NCBI RefSeq assembly: GCF_024721315.2
Contig: NZ_JANFAK020000039.1
Coordinates: 1-62,067 of the forward strand
Direction: 5' to 3'
DNA length: 62,067 bases
Source of the DNA: Streptomyces sp. Isolate_45
GTDB taxonomy: Bacteria; Actinomycetota; Actinomycetes; Streptomycetales; Streptomycetaceae
A model generated the notes under the pieces. That model searched no databases. It was not told the DNA's origin and worked only from the letters and a program-made list of their open reading frames with translations. The position numbers and the translations under genes are program-made. Shown one piece after another: positions 36,720-45,882 of the stretch; within the stretch, counting starts at the first letter, position 1; each line of letters opens with the position of its first letter.

Positions 36720-37322
36720 TTACTCGCCGGGCACGACGTGCTTGGCGGCGATGGTGCGTGCCGTGTCCGAGTCGGGCCCGGGCTGCGGCACGAAGACCGC
36801 CTCGCGGTAGTACCGCAGCTCGGCGATGGACTCCTTGATGTCCGCGAGCGCCCGGTGGTTGCCGTTCTTCGGCGGGCTGTTGAAGTAGGCCCGCGGGTAC
36901 CAACGGCGAGCCAGCTCCTTGACCGAGGACACGTCCACGATCCGGTAGTGCAGGTAGCTCTCCAGCGCTCCCATGTCGCGCAGCAGGAACCCGCGGTCGG
37001 TGCCGACGGAGTTGCCGCACAGGGGCGCCTTGCGGGGCTCCTTCACGTGCTCCCGCACGTACGCCAGGACCTGGGCCTCGGCGTCGGCGAGGGTGGTGCC
37101 GGCGGCCAGCTCGTCGAGCAGCCCGGAGGAGGTGTGCATCTCGCGCACCACGTCCGGCATGGTTTCCAGGGCCGCGTCCGGCGGGCGGATCACGATGTCC
37201 ACGCCTTCGCCGAGCACGTTGAGCTCCGAGTCGGTGACCAGTGCGGCCACCTCGATAAGTGCGTCGTCCGTCAACGAGAGCCCGGTCATCTCGCAGTCGA
37301 TCCACACCATGCGATCGTTCAT
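36720..37322 (-). CDS. orn: Oligoribonuclease
   Basis: A 200-residue DEDDh 3'-5' exonuclease that degrades 2-5 nt RNAs and pGpG, the c-di-GMP breakdown product. Motifs: WIDCEMTGL (first Asp-Glu), [11 protein letters not shown], and [11 protein letters not shown] near the C-terminus. The MNDRM start has GGTGGGG upstream. The position next to adpA is as in S. coelicolor and S. griseus. A link to CdgA in the same window is functional: Orn completes c-di-GMP turnover. Confidence 0.96.
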   Translation of the reverse strand: MNDRMVWIDCEMTGLSLTDDALIEVAALVTDSELNVLGEGVDIVIRPPDAALETMPDVVREMHTSSGLLDELAAGTTLADAEAQVLAYVREHVKEPRKAPLCGNSVGTDRGFLLRDMGALESYLHYRIVDVSSVKELARRWYPRAYFNSPPKNGNHRALADIKESIAELRYYREAVFVPQPGPDSDTARTIAAKHVVPGE

Positions 37323-37338
37323 GCGCCCCACCTTATGC

Positions 37339-37383
37339 CGAAGGTCCCCCACATCGGTGCTCGGCCGGTGCGGGGGACCTTCG
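37339..37383. terminator. Terminator between adpA and orn
   Basis: A 12-bp stem CGAAGGTCCCCC / GGGGGACCTTCG with inner partial pairing. It lies 31 nt after the adpA stop and just before the orn start, so it should end adpA transcripts and leave orn on its own promoter. Confidence 0.85.
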
Positions 37384-37413
37384 TCATGAGCTGGGGCACG
37401 GTCCCCGAGGACG

Positions 37414-38586
37414 CTACGCGTGCTCGCGCAGCACCCTGCCGGGGGCGTACAGCTCCGTCACGCTCGGACCGGAAGCGGCCAGGGCCGCCGCCGCCCGCTG
37501 GGGCTGCGCGGTGCGTTGGTGCGGCACCGGTACGTCGGAGAGCTGGGTCACCGGGGCCACGTCGACCTGCGGGCGGCGCGCCCGGTAGGCCGAGCGGTAG
37601 GCGGCCGGGGAGGACCCCAGTTGCCGCCGGAAGTGACCGCGCAGCGCGACGGGCGAACGGAACCCGCAGCGCCCGGCGACCTCGTCGACCGAGTAGTCGG
37701 AGGTCTCCAGCAGCCGCTGTGCCTGGAGCACCCGCTGGGTGATCAGCCACTGCAGCGGTGCGCTGCCGGTGAGCGAACGGAACCGCCGGTCGAAGGTGCG
37801 CCTGCTCATGTAGGCGCGGGCGGCCAGCGTCTCCACGTCGAACTGCTCGTGGAGGTGTTCCAGCGCCCAGGCGACGACCTCGGCGAGCGGATCGGCGCCG
37901 ATCTCCTCGGGCAGCGACCGGTCGAGGTAGCGTTCCTGGCCACCCGTGCGCCGCGGCGGGACGACGAGCCTGCGGGCCAGGGCCCCGGCCGCCTCGCTGC
38001 CGTGGTCGGTGCGCACGATGTGCAGGCACAGGTCGATTCCGGCCGCGGTGCCCGCGGAGGTGAGCACGTCGCCGTCGTCGACGAACAGCTCGCGCGGATC
38101 GACGTGGACGGACGGGTAGCGCTTGGCCAGCGTCGGCGCGTACATCCAGTGCGTCGTGGCGGGCCGGCCGTCCAGCAGTCCGGCGGCGGCGAGCACGAAG
38201 GCTCCCGTGCACAGACCGACGATCCGGGCCCCCTCCTCGTGCGCCAGACGCAGTGCGTCGAGCGCCTCCGGCGGCGGCGGTGAGGTGATGGAGCGCCAGG
38301 CCGGAACGACGACCGTGCCTGCCCGGGCGATCGCCTCCAACCCGTACGGCGCGGTCAGTTCGAGTCCGCCGGTGGTCCGTAGCGGACCGTCCTCCCCGGC
38401 GCACACGAGCAGTCGATAGCGTGGAACTCCCGCGTCCTGCCGGTCGATGCCGAACACGGAAAGTGGAATGGAACTCTCGAAGATCGGCCCGCCGCTGAAC
38501 AGCAGCACCGCGACGATCTCCCTGCGGCGACGCCCCGCGAGTTTCCGACCCGCGTCCGCGACGACGGCGGTGGAATCCTGGCTCAT
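37414..38586 (-). CDS. adpA: AdpA, pleiotropic AraC-family developmental regulator, lacking a TTA codon
   Basis: A 390-residue activator of development and secondary metabolism. N-terminal DJ-1/PfpI-like dimerisation domain ([17 protein letters not shown] to [17 protein letters not shown], residues ~25-200), a linker ([19 protein letters not shown]) and a C-terminal AraC DNA-binding domain ([16 protein letters not shown] and [17 protein letters not shown]). The position beside orn confirms identity. In almost all Streptomyces adpA carries one TTA codon in the linker, read by the bldA tRNA. I read the whole gene and found no TTA; the linker leucines are CTC or CTG. Translation should not depend on bldA. 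Confidence 0.96.
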   Translation of the reverse strand: MSQDSTAVVADAGRKLAGRRRREIVAVLLFSGGPIFESSIPLSVFGIDRQDAGVPRYRLLVCAGEDGPLRTTGGLELTAPYGLEAIARAGTVVVPAWRSITSPPPPEALDALRLAHEEGARIVGLCTGAFVLAAAGLLDGRPATTHWMYAPTLAKRYPSVHVDPRELFVDDGDVLTSAGTAAGIDLCLHIVRTDHGSEAAGALARRLVVPPRRTGGQERYLDRSLPEEIGADPLAEVVAWALEHLHEQFDVETLAARAYMSRRTFDRRFRSLTGSAPLQWLITQRVLQAQRLLETSDYSVDEVAGRCGFRSPVALRGHFRRQLGSSPAAYRSAYRARRPQVDVAPVTQLSDVPVPHQRTAQPQRAAAALAASGPSVTELYAPGRVLREHA

Positions 38587-38962
38587 GGCGCTAAGCCCCC
38601 CTTGGGTGTCGCGACTCCTTGGTCTGGTCGCACCTGCACGTTTCCCCTCGGCCTTGCACGTGGCTCCCCCGCCGTAAATACATGATCGAATCTACTGCGT
38701 CCCGTGGTGTCGGCGTGACAAGTTCAGCACGCAGCGCTATGTCGACTTGGCAACTTGGCGAAAAGCATTCGATCAGGAAGCGTTCCACTCCGCTACCCGG
38801 GTGGGAAGCGCCCTGTCCGGCCATGGCCAGTACCCGTAGGGTCACGACGCCGCCGGGGCTCTGTAGTCGCTGGTGGTAGGGGGGTTGGGGGGACATTCCG
38901 GCAAGGAGGCCACTCGATCGGGAAGTTGGCTGAAAACAACCGGGTGTGTACGTGCGAACCGG
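38587..38962. promoter_or_regulatory. adpA upstream region (376 bp)
   Basis: No gene is seen. The region is less GC-rich than its surroundings (for example CGTAAATACATGATCGAATC) and must hold the adpA promoter. In relatives AdpA represses its own gene through TGGC-type sites; TGGCAACTTGGCGAAAAG near 38750 has two TGGC elements, but neither is a full match to the published consensus TGGCSNGWWY. Confidence 0.5.
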
Positions 38963-39391
38963 TCAGTCGTGAGGGGACACCGGTCCGGAACCGTGGCAAC
39001 CGCGGTGCGAGCCGCCCCCGGTGCGCGAGTGCCGGCCGCGGTGTCCCGACGGAAGCGGCTCCTCCGTCGACACCCGGGCGGCGGCCCGCTCGGTCTTCTC
39101 GGAGTACCGCAGCAACACCCGGCAGGCCGCGGTGACGGCGGCGAGCCCCAGGGTCGCCACGGCGGCCCCGCCGTAGGAAGTGCCGTAGACGACGAGCACC
39201 ACGGGGACGAGCAGGCAGCTGAAGGCGGCCCAACGGACCACGTCACCCGCCGGGTCGTCATCATGGGACGCCCTGCCGGATGGCACGGACGGGTGAAGCA
39301 GTGGATGCGATGAGGAGGGGGAAGGAGGGGCGGTCGGGGCGGACTGCGTCGGCGGAGCGGGCTGGACGGGGTGAACCGGATGGCCGGGCAC
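38963..39391 (-). CDS. Small two-helix membrane protein upstream of adpA
   Basis: A 142-residue protein with a Pro/Ser/Ala-rich N-terminus (~45 residues), two transmembrane helices (AAFSCLLVPVVLVVYG and GGAAVATLGLAAVTAACRVLL) and a basic, His/Gly-rich tail. The GTG start has GGGAG 7 nt upstream. A membrane protein gene lies at this place in S. coelicolor too, but no function is known. It reads toward adpA with 376 bp between. Confidence 0.6.
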   Translation of the reverse strand: MPGHPVHPVQPAPPTQSAPTAPPSPSSSHPLLHPSVPSGRASHDDDPAGDVVRWAAFSCLLVPVVLVVYGTSYGGAAVATLGLAAVTAACRVLLRYSEKTERAAARVSTEEPLPSGHRGRHSRTGGGSHRGCHGSGPVSPHD

Positions 39392-39711
39392 GGCGTACTC
39401 CCTGCGGGCTCTTCCTGGACGGTCGGACGCCTGTCCAACGCCCGCGACACCGCTCGGTCACTGTGTGCGGGGGTGACGGAAGGGTCCTTCGTCACTGGCT
39501 GTAGGGGACAGCGGACATTGCCAAGGCGCCGGACCTCCGGCATGCTCCCTGGGACGCTCTCCAAGGGCGGCATGCCCTGTGCAGGACGGGAGTGTCGCCG
39601 TACCCTGGTGGGTAAGGGCTTGGGAAGATGCTTCCCGGACAGAGCCCCGTCACACTGCGTCGCCGAAATTGTCCCTGTCGCTTCCCCCGAGGATCCTTCG
39701 CCGAGACATCC
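39392..39711. other. 320-bp divergent intergenic region
   Basis: It separates the small membrane protein from the universal stress protein gene. No gene is supported. Several CGGACCTCCGGCATG- and GCATGCC-type short palindromes occur around 39530-39580, none matching a known operator. Confidence 0.4.
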
Positions 39712-40242
39712 ATGGCCGGTCACGAATTCTCCGAACCCGCGGACCGCAAGCGCAAACCCCTCGCCGACTCCGTCTCGGCCGACCTGCGCGCGGTGGAACA
39801 GACGCGCCACCCCTGCGACCCTGCCTTCCGGCACGGGGTGGTGGTGGGCTTCGACGGCTCCACGTCCAGTGAGCGAGCCCTCGCGTACGCCATCGGGATG
39901 GCCCGGCGCTCCGGGTCCGGTCTGATCATCGTGCACGTGGCCAACCGGCTGCCGACCACGGTGTGGGCCGGGTGCGAGCCGCCCGTCTTCGTGGACGTGC
40001 CCGACCACCGCACCGAGGTGCTGGGGCTGGAGCTGGCCTGCGCGGACTATCTGGCCGAGGTGCCGTGGATCCTGGTGGAGCGGGGCGGGGACATCTGCCA
40101 CGAGCTGGAGGAGGTCGGCCGGGAGTACTCGGCGGACGCCATCGTGGTCGGCTCCACGCACGGGATCGTGGGCCGGATCTTCGGGTCGGTCGCGGGGCGG
40201 CTGGCGAAGCGGGCGCAGCGACCCGTTGTTGTCATTCCGTAA
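39712..40242 (+). CDS. Universal stress protein (UspA family)
   Basis: A 176-residue single-domain Usp. After a ~40-residue extension, the fold begins RHGVVVGFDGSTSSERALAYA and ends with the nucleotide-binding motif GSTHGIVGRIFGSVAGRLAKRA followed by PVVVIP, as in ATP-binding members. The ATG (MAGHEF) has no strong ribosome site, so the exact start is uncertain. No partner gene is obvious. Confidence 0.87.
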   Translation: MAGHEFSEPADRKRKPLADSVSADLRAVEQTRHPCDPAFRHGVVVGFDGSTSSERALAYAIGMARRSGSGLIIVHVANRLPTTVWAGCEPPVFVDVPDHRTEVLGLELACADYLAEVPWILVERGGDICHELEEVGREYSADAIVVGSTHGIVGRIFGSVAGRLAKRAQRPVVVIP

Positions 40243-40265
40243 CCCGCTGTATGTCGCTCGTGCGG

Positions 40266-40293
40266 TTGTGAACCCCCATGTAAAGGGTAGATA
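40266..40293 (+). promoter_or_regulatory. Predicted promoter of the GPR1/FUN34/YaaH gene
   Basis: TTGTGA (40266-40271) and TAGATA (40288-40293) are separated by 16 bp, close to the vegetative SigHrdB pattern, about 50 bp before the GTG start. Confidence 0.55.
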
Positions 40294-40341
40294 AATGCTG
40301 CTGGGACGCAGCAAACAACTGCAGATCGAAGGGAGCCCGCC

Positions 40342-40911
40342 GTGGACAACGGTGTCTCTGCGGGAAGCACGGCCTCGACCTCGACCCTGGGGCACATCGC
40401 CCTGGGTCTCACCCTTCTCGCGTTCGGTATCGGCCACACCGGCATCATCGACGGTGTCTCCGCGGCCAACTCCGTGTCGCTCGCCACCTACGTCGGCGGT
40501 CTCGCCCTGTTCGTCCTCGGACTCCTGGAGTTCCGCGGCGGCAACGGCTTCAACGGCACGGCGTTCGCGGGCCTCGGCGCCTTCTGGTTCACCTGGGCGG
40601 CCGGAGCCGACGGAAAGGTTTCGGCAGACGCTGCCGGATCGTTCCTCGTCCTGTTCGCCCTGCTCGGCCTGACCCTCACCGTGGGGGCCGCGAGCGGGCT
40701 CTTCGGACAGGGTGTGTACGGCCTCTTCACCCTCTCCCTGCTGCTGCTCGCGATAGGCGCCTTCGCAGACAGCGGCGTCCTCGCCAAGGCGGCGGGCTGG
40801 GTGGCGGCGGTCGCCGGACTGCTCGCCTGGTACGGGGCCACGGCGGCCCTGGCGCACTGGCCGGTGGCGTTCGGCAGGTCCTCCCGTCGCGGCGCGGTCG
40901 CCGCAAGCTGA
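40342..40911 (+). CDS. GPR1/FUN34/YaaH-family membrane protein (acetate/succinate transporter-like)
   Basis: A 189-residue protein with six hydrophobic helices. Family marks: LGLTLLAFGIGHTGIIDG in the first helices and EFRGGNGFNGTAFAGLGAFW. Relatives such as SatP carry acetate and succinate with protons. The GTG start has GGGAG 8 nt upstream. It is convergent with glmS, and a shared terminator lies between. Confidence 0.85.
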   Translation: MDNGVSAGSTASTSTLGHIALGLTLLAFGIGHTGIIDGVSAANSVSLATYVGGLALFVLGLLEFRGGNGFNGTAFAGLGAFWFTWAAGADGKVSADAAGSFLVLFALLGLTLTVGAASGLFGQGVYGLFTLSLLLLAIGAFADSGVLAKAAGWVAAVAGLLAWYGATAALAHWPVAFGRSSRRGAVAAS

Positions 40912-40934
40912 GGCGCGGTGGGGGAGCGGACGCG

Positions 40935-40968
40935 GAACGGCCCCCCGGGGGATCCCGGGGGGCCGTTC
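40935..40968. terminator. Shared terminator, YaaH-like gene / glmS
   Basis: A perfect 15-bp stem GAACGGCCCCCCGGG / CCCGGGGGGCCGTTC with a GGAT loop between the convergent 3' ends. Confidence 0.92.
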
Positions 40969-40986
40969 CTCATGTGCGCGGTCCGG

Positions 40987-42804
40987 CTACTCGACGGTGA
41001 CGGACTTCGCCAGGTTGCGCGGCTTGTCGATGTCCCGGCCCAGGGCCAGGGCGGTGTGGTAGGCCAGGAGCTGGAGCGGGATGCCCATCAGGATCGGGTC
41101 CAGCTCGTCCTCGTTCTTGGGGACGAGGATGGTGTGGTCGGCCTTCTCCTGCTCCCGGTGGGCGACTGCGAGGATGCGGCCGCTGCGGGCCTTGATCTCC
41201 TCCAGCGCGGCGCGGTTCTTCTCCAGCAGGTCGTCGTCCGGGACGATCGCGACCGTCGGCATCGCCGGCTCGATGAGGGCGAGCGGGCCGTGCTTGAGCT
41301 CGGAGGCCGGGTAGGCCTCGGCGTGGATGTAGGAGATCTCCTTCAGCTTGAGGGAGGCCTCCAGCGCCACCGGGTACCCGCGGACGCGACCGATGAACAT
41401 CATCGACTTGGCCTCGGCGTACTCGGCCGCCAGCTTCTTGATGTCCTCCTCGCCGTCCAGGATCTCCTGGATCTGCGCGGGCAGCTTGCGCAGGCCCTCG
41501 ATGATCCGCTTGCCGTCGGTGACGGAGAGGTCCCGGATCCGGCCGAGGTGCACGGCGAGCAGCGCGAAGGCGACGACCGTGTTGGTGAAGCACTTCGTGG
41601 AGACGACGCAGACCTCGGGGCCGGCGTGCACGTACACGCCGCCGTCGGCCTCGCGGGCGATGGCGGAACCGACCACGTTCACCACGCCGAGGACGCGGGC
41701 GCCCTTGCGCTTGAGCTCCTGGACGGCCGCGAGCACGTCGTAGGTCTCACCGGACTGGGAGACGGCGATGTACAGGGTGTCGGGGTCCACGACCGGGTTG
41801 CGGTAGCGGAACTCGGACGCCGGCTCGGCGTCGGCGGGGATCCGGGCCATGCTCTCGATGAGGCCCGCGCCGATGAGGCCCGCGTGGTACGAGGTGCCGC
41901 AGCCGAGGATCTTGACCCGGCGGATGCCGCGCGCCTCGCGCGGGTCCAGGTTCAGGCCGCCCAGGTGCACGGTGTTGAAGCGGTCGTCGATCCGGCCGCG
42001 CAGCACGCGGTCGACCGCGTCGGGCTGCTCGGAGATCTCCTTGTGCATGTAGGTGTCGTGGCCGCCCATGTCGTAGGAGGCGGCCTCCCACTCCACGGTC
42101 TCGGGCGTGGCGGTGGTCGTCGTACCGCTCGTGGTGTACGTGCGGAAGTCGTCGGCCTTGAGGGTGGCCATCTCGCCGTCGCCGAGAGTGACGACCTGGC
42201 GGGTGTGGGCGACCAGGGCGGCGACGTCCGAGGCGACGAACATCTCCTTCTCGCCGATGCCGAGGACGACCGGGGAGCCGTTGCGGGCGACGACGATGCG
42301 GTCGGCGAAGTCGGCGTGCATGACGGCGATGCCGTAGGTGCCGTCGACGACCTTGAGGGCCTCGCGGACCTTCTCCTCCAGCGTCTCGGCCTGCGAGCGG
42401 GCGATCAGGTGGACGAGGACCTCGGTGTCGGTCTCCGAGACGAAGACGACGCCCTCGGCCTCCAGCTTGGCGCGCAGCTCCGAGGCGTTGTCGACGATGC
42501 CGTTGTGGACGACCGCCACCTTGTTCTCGGCGTCGAGGTGCGGGTGCGAGTTGATGTCGCTCGGCGCGCCGTGGGTGGCCCAGCGGGTGTGCGCGATGCC
42601 CGTGGTGCCGGCGAAGCGCTTGGGGACGCGGGACTCCAGTTCACGGACCCGACCCTTGGCCTTGACGACCTTCAGGGCCGCCGACTTCGGGCTGTTCACG
42701 ACGATGCCCGCCGAGTCGTAGCCGCGGTATTCCAGCCGCTGGAGTCCTTCCAGCAGCAGCGGTGCCACGTCGCGCTTGCCGATGTAACCCACGATTCCGC
42801 ACAT
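40987..42804 (-). CDS. glmS: Glutamine-fructose-6-phosphate aminotransferase
   Basis: A 605-residue enzyme making glucosamine-6-phosphate from fructose-6-phosphate and glutamine, the entry to peptidoglycan amino sugars. Cys2 (MCGIVGYIG) is the glutaminase nucleophile after Met removal; WATHG and NGIVDN motifs complete that domain. Two SIS isomerase domains follow, with GTSYHAG, SQSGETYD and the C-terminal NLAKSVTVE. No glmS ribozyme is seen upstream, as expected outside Firmicutes. Glucosamine-6-phosphate is the ligand that releases DasR, which links this gene to the chitin genes of the window. Confidence 0.97.
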   Translation of the reverse strand: MCGIVGYIGKRDVAPLLLEGLQRLEYRGYDSAGIVVNSPKSAALKVVKAKGRVRELESRVPKRFAGTTGIAHTRWATHGAPSDINSHPHLDAENKVAVVHNGIVDNASELRAKLEAEGVVFVSETDTEVLVHLIARSQAETLEEKVREALKVVDGTYGIAVMHADFADRIVVARNGSPVVLGIGEKEMFVASDVAALVAHTRQVVTLGDGEMATLKADDFRTYTTSGTTTTATPETVEWEAASYDMGGHDTYMHKEISEQPDAVDRVLRGRIDDRFNTVHLGGLNLDPREARGIRRVKILGCGTSYHAGLIGAGLIESMARIPADAEPASEFRYRNPVVDPDTLYIAVSQSGETYDVLAAVQELKRKGARVLGVVNVVGSAIAREADGGVYVHAGPEVCVVSTKCFTNTVVAFALLAVHLGRIRDLSVTDGKRIIEGLRKLPAQIQEILDGEEDIKKLAAEYAEAKSMMFIGRVRGYPVALEASLKLKEISYIHAEAYPASELKHGPLALIEPAMPTVAIVPDDDLLEKNRAALEEIKARSGRILAVAHREQEKADHTILVPKNEDELDPILMGIPLQLLAYHTALALGRDIDKPRNLAKSVTVE

Positions 42805-42839
42805 ACGGTATTGCCCCTCCTGAAGTTCGGATGCCGTGC

Positions 42840-43115
42840 TCAGCCGTAGACGATGCGGCGCAGCTGCCGGAGGGAGAGCTCCGGGGGCGCCACGGCGCGG
42901 TGCGGCAGTTCGGCCGCGATCCGCTCGAAGATCTCGGCGTTGACCGCCCCGCCGGACTGCAGTTCGCGGTGGCGGCGCCGGACGAACTCCTCGGTCGTCT
43001 CGTCGAAGTAGGCGAGTACGTCGAGCACCACCCGGGCGGCCTCGCCGCGCTGCAGCGCGGTGCTGCGCACCAGGTGGTCGACGAGGTCGTCATGCGACGG
43101 GCGGCGGTCGAGCAC
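42840..43115 (-). CDS. Small conserved protein upstream of glmS
   Basis: A 91-residue cytoplasmic protein, VLDRRPSHDDLVDHLVRSTA onward, with helical segments ALQRGEAARVVLDVLAYF and ELSLRQLRRIVYG. It ends 35 nt before glmS on the same strand and may share its transcript. The GTG start has a weak ribosome site, so the start may be different. No function recognised. Confidence 0.6.
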   Translation of the reverse strand: MLDRRPSHDDLVDHLVRSTALQRGEAARVVLDVLAYFDETTEEFVRRRHRELQSGGAVNAEIFERIAAELPHRAVAPPELSLRQLRRIVYG

Positions 43116-43222
43116 TCGTAGATATTGACCGGCGAACGGGAGGAACGCAAAGATCCTGCCCGGAATCGGGCAGGATCTCGCTGGTCTGGACCAGAGGAAT
43201 GGGTGATTCCGGCTCGGGTCGG

Positions 43223-44119
43223 TCAGAAGCGACGCAAAATCGCCGCTTTTGCCAGGGCGAACTCCTCGGCGGTCAGGATGCCCGTCGTGTGCAGTTCGCC
43301 CAGCTCGCGCAGCCGGCGCAGCAGGGCGTCGTGGTCGTCGCCCGCCGGGGCCGGGGTGGGGAGGGCGGCCGGGGCGGCCGTCGGCGGGATGGACGGGACG
43401 GGGGCGGATGCCGCTGCCGCCGCCGGGTGGGGCAGGCGCACCACGACCGCGGCGGCGGCCAGCGCCATCAGCGGGTCCTTCTTGAGCCCGAAGATCTCCA
43501 CCGTGTGGGGGTCGTACTTGGGCGGGCCCGCCGAGGGGACGCCCGCCAGGGAGAAGCGCAGCCAGCCGTTCTCCAGTCCCCGCGCGGGGACCCACTCGAC
43601 CGCCTTGAGGTCCGCCGTGCGGAAGGTGCGCGATCCGCCGGCGGTCTTGGCGTCCTCGGCGGTCCAGCTCCACTGCAGGGTGACGGCGTCCCCGTCGAAG
43701 GTCACCGTCCCGTCGCCCGCGCTCACCGAGATCGGCACCGGGGGGCCGGGCATCAGGTACGCGTCCGACGGTCCGGGGTCGACCCGGTCCAGCAGCAGTG
43801 CGTTGCGGACCGCGTCGACGAAGTACTCGGCGACCCCCGTGCGGTCCGGCTCCACCGTCAGCCGGTACGGGTCCGAGCCCTCCGGGAGCCGCCCCCCGGT
43901 GACCTGGAGGAGCGGGTCCGCGCCGTCACGCAGCCGGAGCCGCAACCGGCCCGCCTTGCGGCCCGGTTCGTGGCTGATCCCCGCTATCGCGTGCAGGGGT
44001 ACTGTCACCTCGCCGAGGTGCTGGCGCAGCAGGGACACCCCCTTGTCGTGGCCCGGCACGATGCGCACCGCGTCCCCGTCGAAGGTCCACGTACCGTCCT
44101 TCTGGATGATTTCCGCCAT
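43223..44119 (-). CDS. DUF4429 protein with C-terminal SHOCT domain
   Basis: A 298-residue protein with two related beta-rich DUF4429 units (first around WTFDGDAVRIVPG, second around VTFDGDAVTLQWSW), a Pro/Ala linker and a SHOCT module at the end (LLRRLRELGELHTTGILTAEEFALAKAAIL). SHOCT modules are found on many secreted or membrane-linked proteins and may mediate oligomer contacts. Function unknown. It is divergent from the hexosaminidase gene; the dre-like site in between might touch both. Confidence 0.85.
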   Translation of the reverse strand: MAEIIQKDGTWTFDGDAVRIVPGHDKGVSLLRQHLGEVTVPLHAIAGISHEPGRKAGRLRLRLRDGADPLLQVTGGRLPEGSDPYRLTVEPDRTGVAEYFVDAVRNALLLDRVDPGPSDAYLMPGPPVPISVSAGDGTVTFDGDAVTLQWSWTAEDAKTAGGSRTFRTADLKAVEWVPARGLENGWLRFSLAGVPSAGPPKYDPHTVEIFGLKKDPLMALAAAAVVVRLPHPAAAAASAPVPSIPPTAAPAALPTPAPAGDDHDALLRRLRELGELHTTGILTAEEFALAKAAILRRF

Positions 44120-44151
44120 CCGGCGATTCTCCCATCGTCACGGCCCTCCGT

Positions 44152-44165
44152 TGGGTCTATACCTG
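44152..44165 (+). promoter_or_regulatory. DasR dre-like site immediately before the hexosaminidase start
   Basis: TGGGTCTATACCTG contains the near-palindromic GGTCTATACC, matching the DasR dre core (GGTCTAGACC) except one base. It ends 6 nt before the ATG, so repressor binding would cover the start of the transcript. The S. coelicolor counterpart gene is a known DasR target. Confidence 0.7.
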
Positions 44166-44171
44166 GGCTGC

Positions 44172-45752
44172 ATGAGAGTCCTGCGACGCACGCTCGGCAC
44201 CCTCCTCGTCCTCGGCGCGGCCGTCTCCTGCACCGCCGCCCACGGCGACGACGCCAAACCCGGCGGCCCGCGCCCCGCCGCCCTCGCCCCCTACGACCGG
44301 CTCCTGCCGGCGCCCGCCTCCGCGCGCGCCGAGGGCGCCGGGTACGCCTTCGGGGCCGGCACGGTCATCCGTACCGGCGCGGGCGCCTCCGAGGAGGTCC
44401 GCCAGGTCGGCGAGCTCCTCGCGGAGCAGTTGCGGGGGCCGAGCGGGCTGCCGCTGCCGGTGGTCGACGGGCAGGAGGGGGACGGGATCCGACTCCTGCT
44501 GGACGAGGGTGCCCAGGAGCTGGGGGTGGAGGGCTACCGGCTCCGGACCACCGCCGCCGGGGTGACGCTGACCGCCCGGACCCCGGCGGGGCTCTTCCGC
44601 GGCGGGCAGACGCTGCGTCAGCTGGTGCCGGTGCGCGGGACGGGGGACGTGCCGGGCGGGACGGTCACGGACGCGCCGAGGTTCGCCTACCGCGGGGCGA
44701 TGGTGGACGTGGCGCGCCACTTCTTCCCGGTGGAGCAGGTCAAGAGGTACGTGGACCAGCTCGCCCAGTACAAGATCAACACACTGCACGTGCACCTGAC
44801 CGACGACCAGGGTTGGCGGATCGCGATCGATTCGTGGCCCCGGCTCGCGGAGTACGGGGGCGGCAGCGAGGTCGGCGGCGGCCCCGGGGGCCACTGGACG
44901 AAGGAGGAGTACCGGGACCTGGTGGAGTACGCGGCCCGCCGGTACGTGGACGTGGTCCCGGAGATCGACATGCCGGGCCACACGAACGCGGCGCAGGCGT
45001 CCTACGCGGAGCTCAACTGCGACGGGAAGGCGCGGGAGCGCTACACCGGGGTCAAGGTCGGCTTCAGCTCCCTGTGCGTGGGCGAGGAGCGGACCTACGA
45101 GTTCGTGGACCAGGTACTGAGCGAGATCGCGGAGCTGACCCCGGGGAAGTACCTGCACATCGGGGGCGACGAGGCGCACGCGACGCCGGCCGCGGACTAC
45201 GCGACCTTCATGGACCGGGCCCAGGCGGTCGTCGCCCGGCACGGGAAGACCGTCGTGGCCTGGCACCAGCTCGCACAGGGGCGTCCGGCGCCGGGTGCGG
45301 TGATCCAGTACTGGGGGCACGACCGCACTGCGGCCGCCGAGAAGGCGGCCGTGGTGGCGGCGGCGAAGGCCGGGCACCCGGTGATCCTGTCGCCGGCGGA
45401 CCGGGCGTACCTGGACATGAAGTACGACACGACGACGAAGCCGGGGCTGGCGTGGGCCGGGTACGTGCCGGTGGAGCGGTCCTACTCCTGGGACCCGGGG
45501 GCCTACCTGGCCGGGGCCCCGGAATCCGCCGTCCTCGGCGTGGAGGCGCCGCTGTGGACGGAGACGATCTCCGAGCGGGGTGACTGGGAGCTGATGGCCT
45601 TCCCGAGGGTGCTCGGGGTGGCGGAGCTCGGCTGGTCCCCGGCGGGGGCGCTGGGTTGGGCCTCGTACCGCGAGCGGCTGGCGGCGCAGGGGCCCCGGCT
45701 GGACGCCCAGGACGTCAACTACCACCGGGCGCCGGACGTCCCCTGGTCCTGA
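44172..45752 (+). CDS. Secreted GH20 beta-N-acetylhexosaminidase
   Basis: A 526-residue exported enzyme that removes GlcNAc from chito-oligosaccharides. The signal peptide ends at AAVSCTAAHG; the Cys may be lipidated, but the lipobox lacks Leu at -3. A GH20b beta domain precedes the catalytic barrel with LHVHLTDDQGWRIAI and the catalytic Asp333-Glu334 pair in HIGGDEAH. It probably finishes what the chitinase and LPMO begin and supplies GlcNAc for uptake. No clear ribosome site precedes the ATG, so the message may be leaderless or nearly so. Confidence 0.93.
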   Translation: MRVLRRTLGTLLVLGAAVSCTAAHGDDAKPGGPRPAALAPYDRLLPAPASARAEGAGYAFGAGTVIRTGAGASEEVRQVGELLAEQLRGPSGLPLPVVDGQEGDGIRLLLDEGAQELGVEGYRLRTTAAGVTLTARTPAGLFRGGQTLRQLVPVRGTGDVPGGTVTDAPRFAYRGAMVDVARHFFPVEQVKRYVDQLAQYKINTLHVHLTDDQGWRIAIDSWPRLAEYGGGSEVGGGPGGHWTKEEYRDLVEYAARRYVDVVPEIDMPGHTNAAQASYAELNCDGKARERYTGVKVGFSSLCVGEERTYEFVDQVLSEIAELTPGKYLHIGGDEAHATPAADYATFMDRAQAVVARHGKTVVAWHQLAQGRPAPGAVIQYWGHDRTAAAEKAAVVAAAKAGHPVILSPADRAYLDMKYDTTTKPGLAWAGYVPVERSYSWDPGAYLAGAPESAVLGVEAPLWTETISERGDWELMAFPRVLGVAELGWSPAGALGWASYRERLAAQGPRLDAQDVNYHRAPDVPWS

Positions 45753-45797
45753 CGGGGTCGAGACAGGCCGCGACAGGGGCGCGCGAGGGAAAGGCAG

Positions 45798-45836
45798 CGG
45801 GCGGGCGATCGAGGGACCGTATCGATCGCCCGCCCG
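45798..45836. terminator. Terminator after the hexosaminidase gene
   Basis: A perfect 15-bp stem CGGGCGGGCGATCGA / TCGATCGCCCGCCCG with a 9-nt loop, about 45 nt after the stop. Confidence 0.9.
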
Positions 45837-45882
45837 GGTCTGCTCCACCGTCAGGGGCAGGTCCCGTGACGGCGTGTGATGT

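Noticed and set aside
38587..38962. Strong AdpA autoregulatory sites
   Set aside because: TGGC elements occur, but none fits the full published consensus, so they are mentioned only as weak candidates.
42805..42839. glmS ribozyme or other riboswitch before glmS
   Set aside because: The gap before the upstream small gene is only 35 nt and has no matching fold; the ribozyme is known from Firmicutes.
43116..43222. A longer version of the small gene upstream of glmS starting near 43670
   Set aside because: The longer frame runs antisense through the DUF4429 gene and is Gly/Arg/Pro-rich; the short GTG start is more credible.
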